The notes below the pieces were generated by a model. It saw nothing but the letters and a program-made list of their open reading frames with translations, searched no databases and was not told the DNA's origin. This document shows, piece by piece, positions 1-7,366 of a stretch of 64,000 nt of DNA; the first letter of the stretch is position 1, and every line of letters starts with the position of its first letter. The stretch lies in the NCBI RefSeq assembly GCF_000725805.1, contig NZ_JOFT01000011.1, forward strand, positions 124,001 through 188,000, written 5' to 3'. Origin of the DNA: Streptomyces xanthophaeus. Lineage in GTDB: Bacteria; Actinomycetota; Actinomycetes; Streptomycetales; Streptomycetaceae. The position numbers were made by a program, and so were the translations under genes.

Positions 1-397
1 GGATCTCGTGACCCAGCACCTCGCCGATGTACAGGAGCTCCCGCTCGGTGTCGGCGTCCAGACGCTCTGCGGGCAGGGTCACGGACAGGACGCCGATGCG
101 GTCGCCGCGGACACTCACCGGCAGGTGCACAGTGACGAAGCCTGCCTCTGTGGAATCCTCGGTGTGAGGCTGCTGCCAGTTGAATGCACGGCCGGCAGCA
201 CTGGTGTGCACCAGGAGGGGTTCCATCGTGTAGGGCAGCGTGGTGACCGGTTGCAGTATGGTCATCGCGTAGTCGGCCATGAGCAGGGTCACATCCGCAG
301 CCCCGTAGTGCAGGCCCAGGGCCTCGCTGAGGGCGCGGGGAAGCGCATCTGGCGTGGCGGAGCGCAGGGCACGCTCGACCGCGGTGATTCTGTCCAT
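1..397 (-). CDS. PP2C/SpoIIE-family protein phosphatase, N-terminal sensor part (truncated by window edge)
   Basis: The minus-strand frame opens with ATG at 397 and stays open to the window edge, giving about 132 residues. The protein starts MDRITAVERALRSATPDALP and continues with a GAF-like segment (ALGLHYGAADVTLLMADYAM, then PVSVRGDRIGVLSVTLPAER). This resembles the N-terminal sensor region that precedes a PP2C/SpoIIE serine/threonine phosphatase domain in many Streptomyces proteins. Such proteins dephosphorylate anti-sigma-factor antagonists; that role is family knowledge. The catalytic domain is not in the window, so the assignment rests on the N-terminus alone. A MarR-type regulator is divergently transcribed 51 bases away. 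Confidence 0.7.
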   Translation of the reverse strand, partial: MDRITAVERALRSATPDALPRALSEALGLHYGAADVTLLMADYAMTILQPVTTLPYTMEPLLVHTSAAGRAFNWQQPHTEDSTEAGFVTVHLPVSVRGDRIGVLSVTLPAERLDADTERELLYIGEVLGHEI

Positions 398-413
398 CGT
401 TCGGTTACCGCCT

Positions 414-429
414 CGTGTTGCAACGTGTT
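414..429. promoter_or_regulatory. Possible MarR operator: direct repeat CGTGTT spaced by GCAA
   Basis: The 51-base divergent spacer holds CGTGTT at 414-419 and again at 424-429. The two copies overlap the small palindrome GTTGCAAC at 417-424. Its place between a MarR gene and a divergent gene fits an autoregulatory site. The repeat is short, so this is weak. Confidence 0.25.
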
Positions 430-448
430 ACGAAAGGAAGCTCCGCCC

Positions 449-958
449 ATGTCACGGCGACCGGAGGAAGCGTTGCGGCACAGCAGCGCCGACGAGGCCG
501 CTGCCAGTACGGTCCGCGGAGCCCTCGAGTTCCTCGAGGTGATGTGGTCGCAGGCAGAGAGCGCCTCCACGGCTCCTCTGTCCCTCTCCCAGGTTCGCGT
601 GCTCTACGTGCTGGAGCAGGAGCGCATGGTCAATCTGCGGACCCTGGCGGCAAAGCTGAAGGCCACAGCGTCAGCGGTCAGCCGCATGTGCGACCGACTG
701 GGCGCGGCCGGATTCATCGACCGGGACCACAATCCCGCTGACCGCCGCGAGCTGGAGCTGCGCCTCTCCCGCCGGGGCGCGGCCTACCTGGCAGGGCTGC
801 GTGCCCGGCGCGAGGAGATCCTGAGCGGGCTGCTGGAGAATATGACTCCCCTGGACCGGGCAGCGCTGGTGCGCGGGCTGTCCGCGGTACAGGCTGCCGC
901 CGAGGATGCAGGCCCTCGCCGAGACACGGATGCTGCCAGCCCGGCGGAGTCGGCTTGA
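449..958 (+). CDS. MarR family transcriptional regulator
   Basis: The 169-residue protein has a winged-helix core of MarR type: LSQVRVLYVLEQE, then LRTLAAKLKATASAVSRMCD as the recognition helix region, then a DRR wing turn (HNPADRRELELRLS). Length matches the family. The start at 449 is favoured by the purine-rich GAAAGGAAG just upstream, and codons before it lack MarR similarity. MarR proteins are dimeric repressors released by small phenolic ligands or oxidation; the ligand here is unknown. The divergent phosphatase gene is the likely co-regulated target. Confidence 0.9.
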   Translation: MSRRPEEALRHSSADEAAASTVRGALEFLEVMWSQAESASTAPLSLSQVRVLYVLEQERMVNLRTLAAKLKATASAVSRMCDRLGAAGFIDRDHNPADRRELELRLSRRGAAYLAGLRARREEILSGLLENMTPLDRAALVRGLSAVQAAAEDAGPRRDTDAASPAESA

Positions 959-1143
959 GGCAGGCAGCTGCCCGACCTGTTCACGGTTCCGCCCTCCTGC
1001 AACGGCAACAGGACGGTCCACCTGTCGCGCGCCTGCATCCTCAGATTCATGCCTGCCGGAATAGTAGTCCTACGGCACCTGTCCGAGGTCGTTCCGGCTC
1101 CCTCGACCCGTCACCGGCAAGGGCTGTCCGGCACCGGGCTGCG

Positions 1144-1250
1144 TCAACCTGACCCGGCCCTGAAGGGCCGGGCTTGGAGGCAGCGCCCAGCTGGCTGCTG
1201 GGTCGGGTCCTCCGTCCAGACACCCCGCTGTGGGGTGACAGGGACGCGTG
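1144..1250 (-). ncRNA. Candidate omega RNA (reRNA) region at the tnpB 3' end
   Basis: In IS605 elements the guide RNA spans the tnpB 3' end and the right-end hairpin. Here the tnpB frame runs into the GC-rich hairpin at 1153-1172 right before its stop. The call is by position and family knowledge; the guide boundary is not visible. Confidence 0.3.
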
Positions 1251-2271
1251 ACTCACGCCCCGCGGTCCACACGGTCTCGCCCTTGCGGGCGATGTTGTGG
1301 GACGCGTTGTCGTCCGCGTTCGCCAGGAGCCCGCAGGCCCGGCACGCAAACGTCGCCTGATCGACCCGGTTCTTCCGGTCGATGTGGCCACACTCGGAGC
1401 ATTGCTGGCTGGTGTACGCCGGATCGACGTACACCAGGGGCACCCCGGCCTGCTTCGCCTTGTAGTCCACGAAGGAGGCAAGCTGGTGGAAGCTCCACGA
1501 GTGCAGAGAGGTCCGCTGGTCCTTGCGGAGCCGTACCCGGCTGCGGATGCCCGTGAGGTCTTCCAGGGCGATACCCGAGCCGGTGCGTTCAGCGGTGGTG
1601 ACGATCGTCTTCGAGACGATGTGGTTGATGTTGGCGGTGTGCCGGGCTTCCTTCCGCGAGCGCTTCTTCAGGAGACGCTTCGCGGACTTGGTGCCCTTGG
1701 CCTGGAGCTTGCGGCGGAGTTCGAGCTGCCGGGCACGGTGGCGGTTCAGGCCCCTGCCAGCAGCACGGTAGCCGGCCGAGGTGGTGGCGATATTGACGAT
1801 GCCGAGGTCGACGCCGACGAACCCGGCAGGGTCCTCGTTGACCGGCTTCTCCGGGATATCGCAGACCGCGGCCAGATAGAACACGCCGTCGCGTTCGATC
1901 AGGTCGGACTCGCCCTTGCGGTGCTCGCGCAGCATCTTCAGCGCGTCCGGCGAGCAGGCGAAGCGGACGTTCTTCAGTCGGCCCGCCACCGTCCAGACCG
2001 ACACCGTCCCGGCGTCGTACTGCCACGACAGACACCGGTCGTCGAACGGCTGCGCCGCCTCGGGCCGGAATGTGACCGGCTTCGACTCCACCTTGGCCCG
2101 GCGCCTCGAGCCCGGCCTGCCGTAGTTCCCGGCCTTGATGTTGGCCTGGAGCGCCCTCGCTGGAACAAACCCCAACAATCGCAGGGGTAGAACCGTCGTC
2201 TGTACCCTCCATGCCCACTTGGTTTTCACGCCCAAGTACCGGCGCGGCCCCTTCACCGACGAGATCCTCAC
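1144..2271 (-). CDS. tnpB: TnpB (IS605 OrfB) RNA-guided nuclease, N-terminus replaced
   Basis: From about residue 40 the 375-residue frame is a clear TnpB of the actinobacterial type. It has a PVTFRP/DDRCLSW block, GVDLGIVNIA with the first RuvC aspartate, IALEDLTGI with the RuvC glutamate, a CSEC...CRAC zinc ribbon, and the last RuvC aspartate in ANADDNASHN. The whole RuvC/zinc part looks intact. The first 40 or so residues are antisense to tnpA and do not match TnpB, and roughly 70-80 native N-terminal residues are missing. TnpB proteins cleave DNA guided by an omega RNA made from their own 3' end. Without the N-terminal wedge and REC parts, activity is doubtful. Confidence 0.8.
   Translation of the reverse strand: MRISSVKGPRRYLGVKTKWAWRVQTTVLPLRLLGFVPARALQANIKAGNYGRPGSRRRAKVESKPVTFRPEAAQPFDDRCLSWQYDAGTVSVWTVAGRLKNVRFACSPDALKMLREHRKGESDLIERDGVFYLAAVCDIPEKPVNEDPAGFVGVDLGIVNIATTSAGYRAAGRGLNRHRARQLELRRKLQAKGTKSAKRLLKKRSRKEARHTANINHIVSKTIVTTAERTGSGIALEDLTGIRSRVRLRKDQRTSLHSWSFHQLASFVDYKAKQAGVPLVYVDPAYTSQQCSECGHIDRKNRVDQATFACRACGLLANADDNASHNIARKGETVWTAGRESRVPVTPQRGVWTEDPTQQPAGRCLQARPFRAGSG
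1153..1172. repeat. IS605 end hairpin (tnpB side)
   Basis: Perfect stem CCCGGCCC/GGGCCGGG with loop TGAA. It pairs in design with the hairpin at 2607-2626 and so marks the element end next to tnpB. Confidence 0.75.
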
Positions 2272-2600
2272 GCGCCTGCGAAGACGTCATGCGCGCGGTG
2301 TGCGCGGACTTCGAGACAGAACTGGTCGAGTTCAACGGCGAGCGCGACCACGTGCACCTGCTGGTGCACTACTGAAGGTTGCCCTGTCCCGGCTGGTCGG
2401 CTCCCTCGAGGGTGTGTCCGCCCGCCGGCTCCGGCAGGAGTTCCCCGACCACATCCGCAAGTACCTGCGGGACGCACACTTCTGGTCCCGTCCTACTTCG
2501 CGGCATCCTGCAGCGGAGCGCCGCTCAGCATCATCGCGGAGTACATCGAGCAGCAAAAGCGTCCGAACCAGGCTGCGAGTCGGAGCAGTCCAAAGAAGCG
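2180..2600 (+). pseudogene. tnpA: TnpA Y1/HUH transposase pseudogene (IS200/IS605), frameshifted
   Basis: TnpA similarity runs through different frames. LHAHLVFTPKYRRGPFTDEI comes first. After a shift near 2279 comes CEDVMRAVCADFETELVEFN leading to DHVHLLVHY, the HUH metal-binding motif. After a small deletion near 2373 come VALSRLVGSLEGVSARRLRQ and DHIRKYLRDAHFW. A further shift near 2487 precedes PSYFAASC and EYIEQQKRP, with the likely catalytic tyrosine. An intact protein cannot be made. The gene diverges from the tnpB remnant, as in IS605. Confidence 0.85.
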
Positions 2601-2606
2601 ATTCCT

Positions 2607-2626
2607 CCCGGGCCTGAAGGCCCGGG
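2607..2626. repeat. IS605 end hairpin (tnpA side)
   Basis: Perfect stem CCCGGGCC/GGCCCGGG with loop TGAA, just 3' of the tnpA remnant. It matches the hairpin at 1153-1172 in size and loop. Confidence 0.75.
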
Positions 2627-2937
2627 GTTCCTCGCCAGATCCCGCTGAAGCACAGCCTGCACACAGCCGGGTCCCAGCGGAAGGATCTGCTCACGCGGCG
2701 GACGGCTGGGACCGGTGGAGTTGATGGATCCCATGCCCCAACGATGCCGCACCCTCACCGGCTCCTGGAATCGTCACATCGGATCGGCCTGGAGCAGCGC
2801 CCTGAGCCTGGTGGGTCTCCTTGGTGGCGAGCTGGGTGATCGCCGTGAGCGGCCCGCAGGCGTGCCCCGGTGGGCACTGATGGCAGCTAATGCAAGCACT
2901 GCCGACGCAAGGTCGGCGGGCCCGGCGATCGTGAAAC
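2627..2937. other. Intergenic, no supported gene
   Basis: About 300 bases between the IS605 end and the hypothetical gene below. No frame shows recognisable protein similarity or a convincing ribosome binding site. Confidence 0.5.
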
Positions 2938-3243
2938 TCAGTTGGTGGTCAGTTGATCAGCCCGTACTTCGAACTCGACGTCGCCTTCAAGAGATTCGAG
3001 GCACCAGGGGGCGACGGAGATCGTAACTGCGCTCGCTGTGTCGTCGGCGGTCAGGACGTCGCAGAGGACGCCGACTACGACGGGATAGAAGGAGTTGGGG
3101 GTCAGGCCGTCGCCGGTGAAGACGGGCCACTTGTCGATGAAGGCCCACTGTCGCTGGTGGGCGTCGGTGAAGCGGACTTCGACCAGGCCGGGCTGGGGTT
3201 CGTCATCGACCCATCGGACTGCTTCACAACGCAGGAAAGCCAT
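2938..3243 (-). CDS. Conserved hypothetical protein, 101 aa
   Basis: A compact acidic protein starting MAFLRCEAVRWVDDEPQPG, with an aromatic centre (RQWAFIDKWPVF) and alternating hydrophobic stretches (FYPVVVGVLCDVL, VTISVAP). These suggest a small all-beta fold. Codon use has the strong GC3 pattern of real genes here, unlike the overlapping frames. No catalytic motif or membrane segment is visible. I do not recognise a function; similar short proteins occur as lone genes in Streptomyces. Confidence 0.7.
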   Translation of the reverse strand: MAFLRCEAVRWVDDEPQPGLVEVRFTDAHQRQWAFIDKWPVFTGDGLTPNSFYPVVVGVLCDVLTADDTASAVTISVAPWCLESLEGDVEFEVRADQLTTN

Positions 3244-3537
3244 GGGCGGAGCCTGCCATCACAGCGCGCGGTCGGCAGCCTGATTGCCGGGCTGCCGACC
3301 CATCGCCCTTACTGTCACGGAGCCCTGCGGAGGGGAACGGTATCGGGAAGGCCGGCCGGAATCGCGGGCCGGGCGGCTTCCGCGGTCGCCAGGAGAGCAG
3401 TGGTGGTGAAGGGTTGCTGGCCGTGGCCGAGCGCCTGCCAGGACCAGCCGTGTCGTTTCAAACCGGCATCACACTGTTGCCCCCCACAGAGCGAGCCCGG
3501 AAGGTATTCAGCGTCACGTAGCTTGCGGCGTCTCGAT

Positions 3538-3626
3538 CGGACCACCCCGCGTCGGCGGGGAGCACATCGGCTTGTGCCTGGCCTTGACCCAGCCCTCCGG
3601 ACCACCCCCGCGTCGGCGGAAAGGCC
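3538..3626 (-). CRISPR. Two-repeat CRISPR remnant (type I-E-like) with one 32-nt spacer
   Basis: Read on the minus strand, a 28-nt unit at 3538-3565 (GTGCTCCCCGCCGACGCGGG continuing GTGGTCCG) has the palindromic core CCCCGC-CGAC-GCGGGG typical of type I-E repeats. A second, degenerate copy starts exactly 32 bases away at 3598 and shares about 22 bases (CCGCCGACGCGGGG, then TGGTCCG). The 32-nt gap (3566-3597) is the normal I-E spacer size. No third repeat is clear on either side and no cas gene is in the window. This is probably an eroded array end or a solitary mini-array. Confidence 0.55.
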
Positions 3627-3653
3627 CCCGGCCCCGTGGGGCTGGTGGAGTGT

Positions 3654-3911
3654 TCAGGCTTCGACGTACGCCACGATCGTGATGGTCCGCAGGGCGGTGA
3701 CGAAGTAGATGACCCGTACTCCGTCGATCTCGTCCGCGTAGTCGCGCAGCAGGGTGTCAGGCACGGCGGTGCCGAGCTCGGGGTTGACGCTGATGGCGAC
3801 GATCGCACGGTCAAGGCGGTGCGTCTCGTTCGCGGTGAGCTTGGCGAGCTGAGTGAGGGCCGGCTCCACCATGATGACGCGCGAGCGGCCCGCGGCGTGC
3901 TCAGGCGACAC
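3654..3911 (-). CDS. RelE/ParE-like toxin of a type II toxin-antitoxin pair
   Basis: The 85-residue frame from GTG at 3911 contains RVIMVEPALTQLAKLTANET, DRAIVAISVNPEL and VRVIYFVTALRTITIVAYVE. This is the helix-helix-beta layout of RelE-superfamily mRNA interferases or gyrase poisons. It overlaps the upstream partner's stop by 11 bases, which suggests coupled translation; an internal ATG at 3872 is an alternative start. The final strands (YFVTALRTITIVAYVE) are well kept. The CRISPR-like repeats lie directly downstream. The target cannot be read from sequence. Confidence 0.65.
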   Translation of the reverse strand: MSPEHAAGRSRVIMVEPALTQLAKLTANETHRLDRAIVAISVNPELGTAVPDTLLRDYADEIDGVRVIYFVTALRTITIVAYVEA

Positions 3912-4137
3912 GGGGGTGCTCGTCGGCGAGGCGGGCGAGGTGGGCGTCGCGGGCGGTCTCCCGCCGCATTCCGGCCTCGGGCGACGGGTAACCGTGGGCA
4001 GCGATGTCCTCCGGCACGGAGGCGAGGACATCGACCTTCGCCCGCTGGTCTGCCGCGTACGCGAGGACGGACACGGCAGCGTGCTCGTCGAGGGGCTGAC
4101 GGTCGGGCACGGACGCGGTGGCCGGCCGTTGGCTCAT
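3901..4137 (-). CDS. Putative antitoxin partner, 78 aa
   Basis: A small acidic protein starting MSQRPATASVPDRQPLDEHA, followed by helical segments (VSVLAYAADQRAKVDVLASV, GMRRETARDAHLARLADEHP). It sits upstream of and overlaps the RelE-like gene, the usual antitoxin position. No standard Phd, RelB or RHH signature is certain. The antitoxin role is inferred from position, size and charge. Confidence 0.55.
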   Translation of the reverse strand: MSQRPATASVPDRQPLDEHAAVSVLAYAADQRAKVDVLASVPEDIAAHGYPSPEAGMRRETARDAHLARLADEHPRVA

Positions 4138-4308
4138 CCGGGGCTCCTGGGGTGTCTCTGGCGTGTGCCCCCACCGTATCGCCGCTGTGGAGCCCGGAAG
4201 CCCGGTACGGACAAACCGTGCCCGCCCTGGAGGTCGTGACCGCAGATACGGCAGGGCATGTCCAGGGCCCGCGCGCCGTGGCCGTCCCCGGTACGGCGCG
4301 ATACTGAC

Positions 4309-5333
4309 AGCGCGACAGGTTGCAGTCACGCTCGGCGAATGCGCCTGGATGCGAGAGTGGCGGGCCGGAGTGTGCCGGGCCATAACGGGCTCGGGCGCGG
4401 TCGGTGACCGCTTGGACGGCACGCGAGTGGTCGTCGTCGGCTCGAGGGTGAGCTGTTCGGGAGCTTGGGCCGCGGGGCGGAGGTCCTGCGGGACGCAGGC
4501 TGGTGCCGCGGACCCGGGCCCGCTGGAGGCCGAGCAGGTCGTAGAGCTCGTACGGGGTGGCGGTGAGCTGCCGGGTCCGGGCCGTGGCTGCGGGAAGGGT
4601 CCGGCTTCGTGTGCTGCTCGTTCGGTCGGCGTAGCGGACAGACAGGAACAGTCCGCCGGCGGCCTGCTGTCCGTTGCGCGGGCGGGCGGCGGCTTCCTCG
4701 GCCCGGTCGAGTACGGCCCGCCCGTGTTGGCCCGGGTCGCGGACGTCGTGCTCGAAGGCCCGGTCGGCGGCCAGCGACTTTGTGGTCGGCCCGGTCTGAA
4801 CCGTGCGGGGGGGGCTTGTCCTCGGCGTGTTCGGGAAGCGCGCGGCCGGCAGCGGCTCCGAAGAACCGGACCAGGGTGGCCATGGGGGTATCAGCGATGT
4901 CGCCGATCGTGTGCAGGCCGAAGGGTGCGCAGCTTGGCGGCGGTCGCGGGGCCGCCTCCGTAGAGGGCTGCGACGGGGCGCGGCCACAGCCACCGGTCGA
5001 TGTCGGTCTGTCCGATCACGGTGGTGATGCCGGGCGAGGTGGCGGCGGCTGTCATCGTGGCCAGCATCCGGTTCGGTGCGACTGCGCACGTCGTTTCTAC
5101 CCCGTACCGGGCGAGTGCACGCAGCCGCAGGAGCTCGGCGATGCCTTCGGCGTCCCGCTGTGAGGAGTGGAGCGAGCCGGTGATGTCGAGGTGCGCGGCG
5201 TCCGGCGGGAGCGCACGTACGAGCGGGGTGATGTCCTCGGCCAGGGCCAGGAGGTCTTCGTACTGGTCCGGTTCGGTGCTGCTGGGGAGGTGGAAGTGGG
5301 CGTGGGGATGCCGCGTTCACTCGTGGCGGTCAT
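4309..5333 (-). pseudogene. Y-family DNA polymerase (DinB/ImuB-like) pseudogene with several frameshifts
   Basis: Similarity to actinobacterial Y-family polymerases moves across all three minus frames. It begins MTATSERGI at 5333. After a shift come HAHFHLPSSTEPDQYEDLLA and LDITGSLHSSQRDAEGIAEL, then PNRMLATMTAAATSPG and RPVAALYGGGPATA. In another frame come MATLVRFFGAAAGRALPEHA and SLAADRAFEHDVRDPG. The end has VRYADRTSSTRSRTLP, YELYDLLGLQRARVRG and AVQAVTDRARARYGP, the little-finger region. At least three frame changes mean it is dead. In life such enzymes carry out translesion synthesis. Confidence 0.75.
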
Positions 5334-5399
5334 CCCGGGCTTCCAAGGCTGGTGTAGCCGCGGTTCTTGAGGTCGGCGGCGCGGGTCGATGGCCACCCG

Positions 5400-5560
5400 C
5401 TCTGTCCCATGACTGCCGAGTGTGCCTGCGACCACGCTGCGGATCGCTTCGTCCGAGTCCTGCGCAGCGTGGGCAAGCAGGTCGAGGTCAGCGGGTGCGG
5501 GGACGAAGCCGAGCAGGCGGAGCGCCGCCCTGCGCAGGCTCATCGTTGCCGACGGCGCAC
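5400..5560 (-). pseudogene. HEAT/LRV-type repeat protein fragment
   Basis: One minus frame reads LRRAALRLLGFVPAPADLDL and LLAHAAQDSDEAIRSVVAGT, an alpha-helical repeat like that of variant leucine-rich or HEAT proteins. There is a possible continuation upstream in another frame (LAQEYPAAEHRILLP). No full gene can be built. Two intact proteins of related type lie at 25869-26765 and 59476-60969. Confidence 0.35.
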
Positions 5561-6094
5561 GGCAGGAGGATTCTGTGCTCGGCGGCCGGGTACTCCTGCG
5601 CGAGTACATGGAGCGTCGTCGAGAGAGTCCTGGTCGTCACCCAGATCGCGGGAGTGGGCCTGCAACAGGGCCGCCGGGACGTGCGGCCTGCCGTCTCGGG
5701 CAGGATCCGGGCGAGCACATGTCGGGCGTACCAGTTGCCGGCCGGTGCACCATGCGCGGCCGGTCTCTCGGACTGGGTCTGCCGGCCCTCTCGTTGAGTC
5801 TTCGCCGCCTGCCCCGGCGGCCGCGGTCACGGGCAGGCGCAGGCGCACCGAGAGCGGCTGCCCCCTGATGGTGCCGCCTACCGCCTGCTGCCGGTCGGCG
5901 GGAACGGCGGCATCGGCCGGAGCCGGACTCCATGCGCGGGACGGGCTGCTGGGGAATCTCCTCGGTGGCCCGCTCCGCCGCCGTACGGCCACGGACGGGG
6001 CGCACCGTCTGGTCGTCGAGCCCCGACTCCCCCAGGTGAGTGCAGCATTCCGGGCAGCCATCTGGAAAGAGCGGGGGTCCGCAACCGGCTCAGA

Positions 6095-6244
6095 TCACGT
6101 GCCCGACCTGGTGATGCCGATGCCCAAGACTGGCGCCGTGGGATGGGCGGCGTCGCCGATGCACGGCAGCCCCGCCCGCTCCCAGCAGAGCAGCCGTGCG
6201 TCGAGTTCGTCCGAGCAGGTGAGAGCGTGCCCCCGGTCGGCCAG
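6095..6244 (-). pseudogene. FAD-dependent monooxygenase fragment
   Basis: The minus frame gives ELDARLLCWERAGLPCIGDA followed by AHPTAPVLGIGI and a TGA at 6095. The segment CIGDAAHPTAPVLGIGI matches the GD...P FAD-binding motif of aromatic hydroxylases (PheA/TetX type), where GDAAH precedes a glycine-rich helix start. Only about 50 codons remain and the helix is broken, so this is a decayed scrap. Confidence 0.5.
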
Positions 6245-6382
6245 CCGAGAGGACGGCCCTTGTGAATCGGACCACGCAACGCTTCGGGCCTTCGGCGCGG
6301 CGCTGGGCGTCGCTCCCGCCTGGGGATGAGCCCCGCGATCTGTCAGTAGTCACTCCGGCCCAGGTCAGGAGGTCGGGCACTG

Positions 6383-6934
6383 CTAGCCCTGCTTGATCGC
6401 GGAGATGTCGAACTCCAGGACGACCTTGTCGCCGACGAGCACGCCGCCGCCTTCCAGGGCCGCGTTCCATGTCACGCCGAACTCCTTGCGGGAGATGGCC
6501 ACCGATCCTTCCAGGCCAACCCGCAGGTTGCCGTAGGGGTCTACAGCATTGCCGGTGTACTCGAAGTCGATGGTGACCGGGCGGGTGGTGTCCTTGATCG
6601 TCAGGTCACCGGTGACGCGGTATTCGGTGTCGGACTGAGGCTCGACCGAAGTGCTGCGAAAGGTGATGTCGGGGAAGTTGGGGGCGTCCAGGAAGTCGTT
6701 GGTGCGCAGGTGCTGGTCCCGCTGTTCGACGCCGGTATCGATGCTCTCGGTCTTGATCACCACCTGGGCGGTGGACTGGGCCGGAGTGGCCCCGTCCAGA
6801 TGGGCGGTGCCCTCGAACTGGTGAAACGCGCCGCGGACCTTGGTCACCATGGCGTGGCGGGCGACGAAGCCGATCCGGGTGTGAGTGGGGTCAAGGACGT
6901 AGTCGCCGGTGAGCGCAGTGAGTTCGGCGGTCAT
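6383..6934 (-). CDS. YceI family protein
   Basis: The 183-residue protein is a full-length YceI-like lipocalin-type barrel: YVLDPTHTRIGFVARHAMVT, GTAHLDGATPAQSTAQVVIK, RDQHLRTNDFLDAPNFPDIT, YRVTGDLTIKDTTRPVTIDF and RKEFGVTWNAALEGGGVLVG. YceI proteins bind polyprenyl or amphiphilic lipids; the ligand here is unknown. No signal peptide is seen, as in the short actinobacterial cytoplasmic form. The start at 6934 has GGAGG at good spacing; the longer frame upstream lacks similarity. It stands alone between decayed DNA on both sides. Confidence 0.93.
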   Translation of the reverse strand: MTAELTALTGDYVLDPTHTRIGFVARHAMVTKVRGAFHQFEGTAHLDGATPAQSTAQVVIKTESIDTGVEQRDQHLRTNDFLDAPNFPDITFRSTSVEPQSDTEYRVTGDLTIKDTTRPVTIDFEYTGNAVDPYGNLRVGLEGSVAISRKEFGVTWNAALEGGGVLVGDKVVLEFDISAIKQG

Positions 6935-7138
6935 GGTGGGGTGCCTCCGGGGCCCGGGATCCCGGCGGCGGTATGCCGGGATCGGTCCGGCCCACGCTAG
7001 GGCGAAAGCGGTTCCCGTCCCGGCCGGACGCACGGCACGGCGGCAAAGTGCACTCCGACCAGCGACCTCGGAGCATCGGCGCGTACGGGGGCACTGCGCC
7101 AACACCCGGGCATGCGCCTCCTGGGCACCAGTGGCTCC

Positions 7139-7366
7139 CTAGTGACCTGAGTCAGAGATTCGGTGGCAGCAGGCGGCGACCTTTTCGAGGATCTCGTCGG
7201 CGGTCTTCGTCCAGACGAAGGGCCTGGGCTGGTTGTTCCAGTCGCTCCGCCAGGCCCGGATGTCACGCTCGAGGGCCCGGACGGAGCGGTGGATCCCCCG
7301 CCTGAGTTTCTTCTGGGTGAGCTCGGCGAACCAGCGCTCGACCAGGTTCAGCCAGGACGCGCTGGT
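7139..7366 (-). pseudogene. IS630-family transposase C-terminal fragment
   Basis: The last 75 codons of a minus frame read TSASWLNLVERWFAELTQKK, LRRGIHRSVRALERDIRAW and NNQPRPFVWTKTADEILEKV. This is the conserved DDE C-terminus of IS630 transposases, with the catalytic E in NLVERWF. The preceding codons do not match, so the first two catalytic aspartates are gone and the gene is a tail fragment. Confidence 0.8.

Larger units (their letters stand above)
1144..2640. mobile_element. Degraded IS605-type (IS200/IS605 family) element
   Basis: Divergent tnpB (minus) and tnpA (plus) remnants lie between two matching hairpins, at 1153-1172 and 2607-2626. Each has 8-bp arms and a TGAA loop. Hairpins near both ends, no inverted repeats and divergent genes are the IS605 layout. 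Both genes are damaged: tnpB has lost its true N-terminus and tnpA is frameshifted, so the element is unlikely to move by itself. Exact cleavage points cannot be set from one copy. Confidence 0.8.

Noticed and set aside
3400..3480. Minus-strand block LKRHGWSWQ, similar to IS630 transposase N-terminal helices
   Set aside because: The match is about ten residues from memory and the flanks do not continue it; too weak to call although an IS630 tail exists at 7139.
3458..5320. A 620-codon open frame on the minus strand
   Set aside because: It runs through the toxin, antitoxin and polymerase remains in other frames and is mostly Pro/Arg/Ser. Only scattered pieces match the polymerase, so it is a GC-driven open frame and not one gene.
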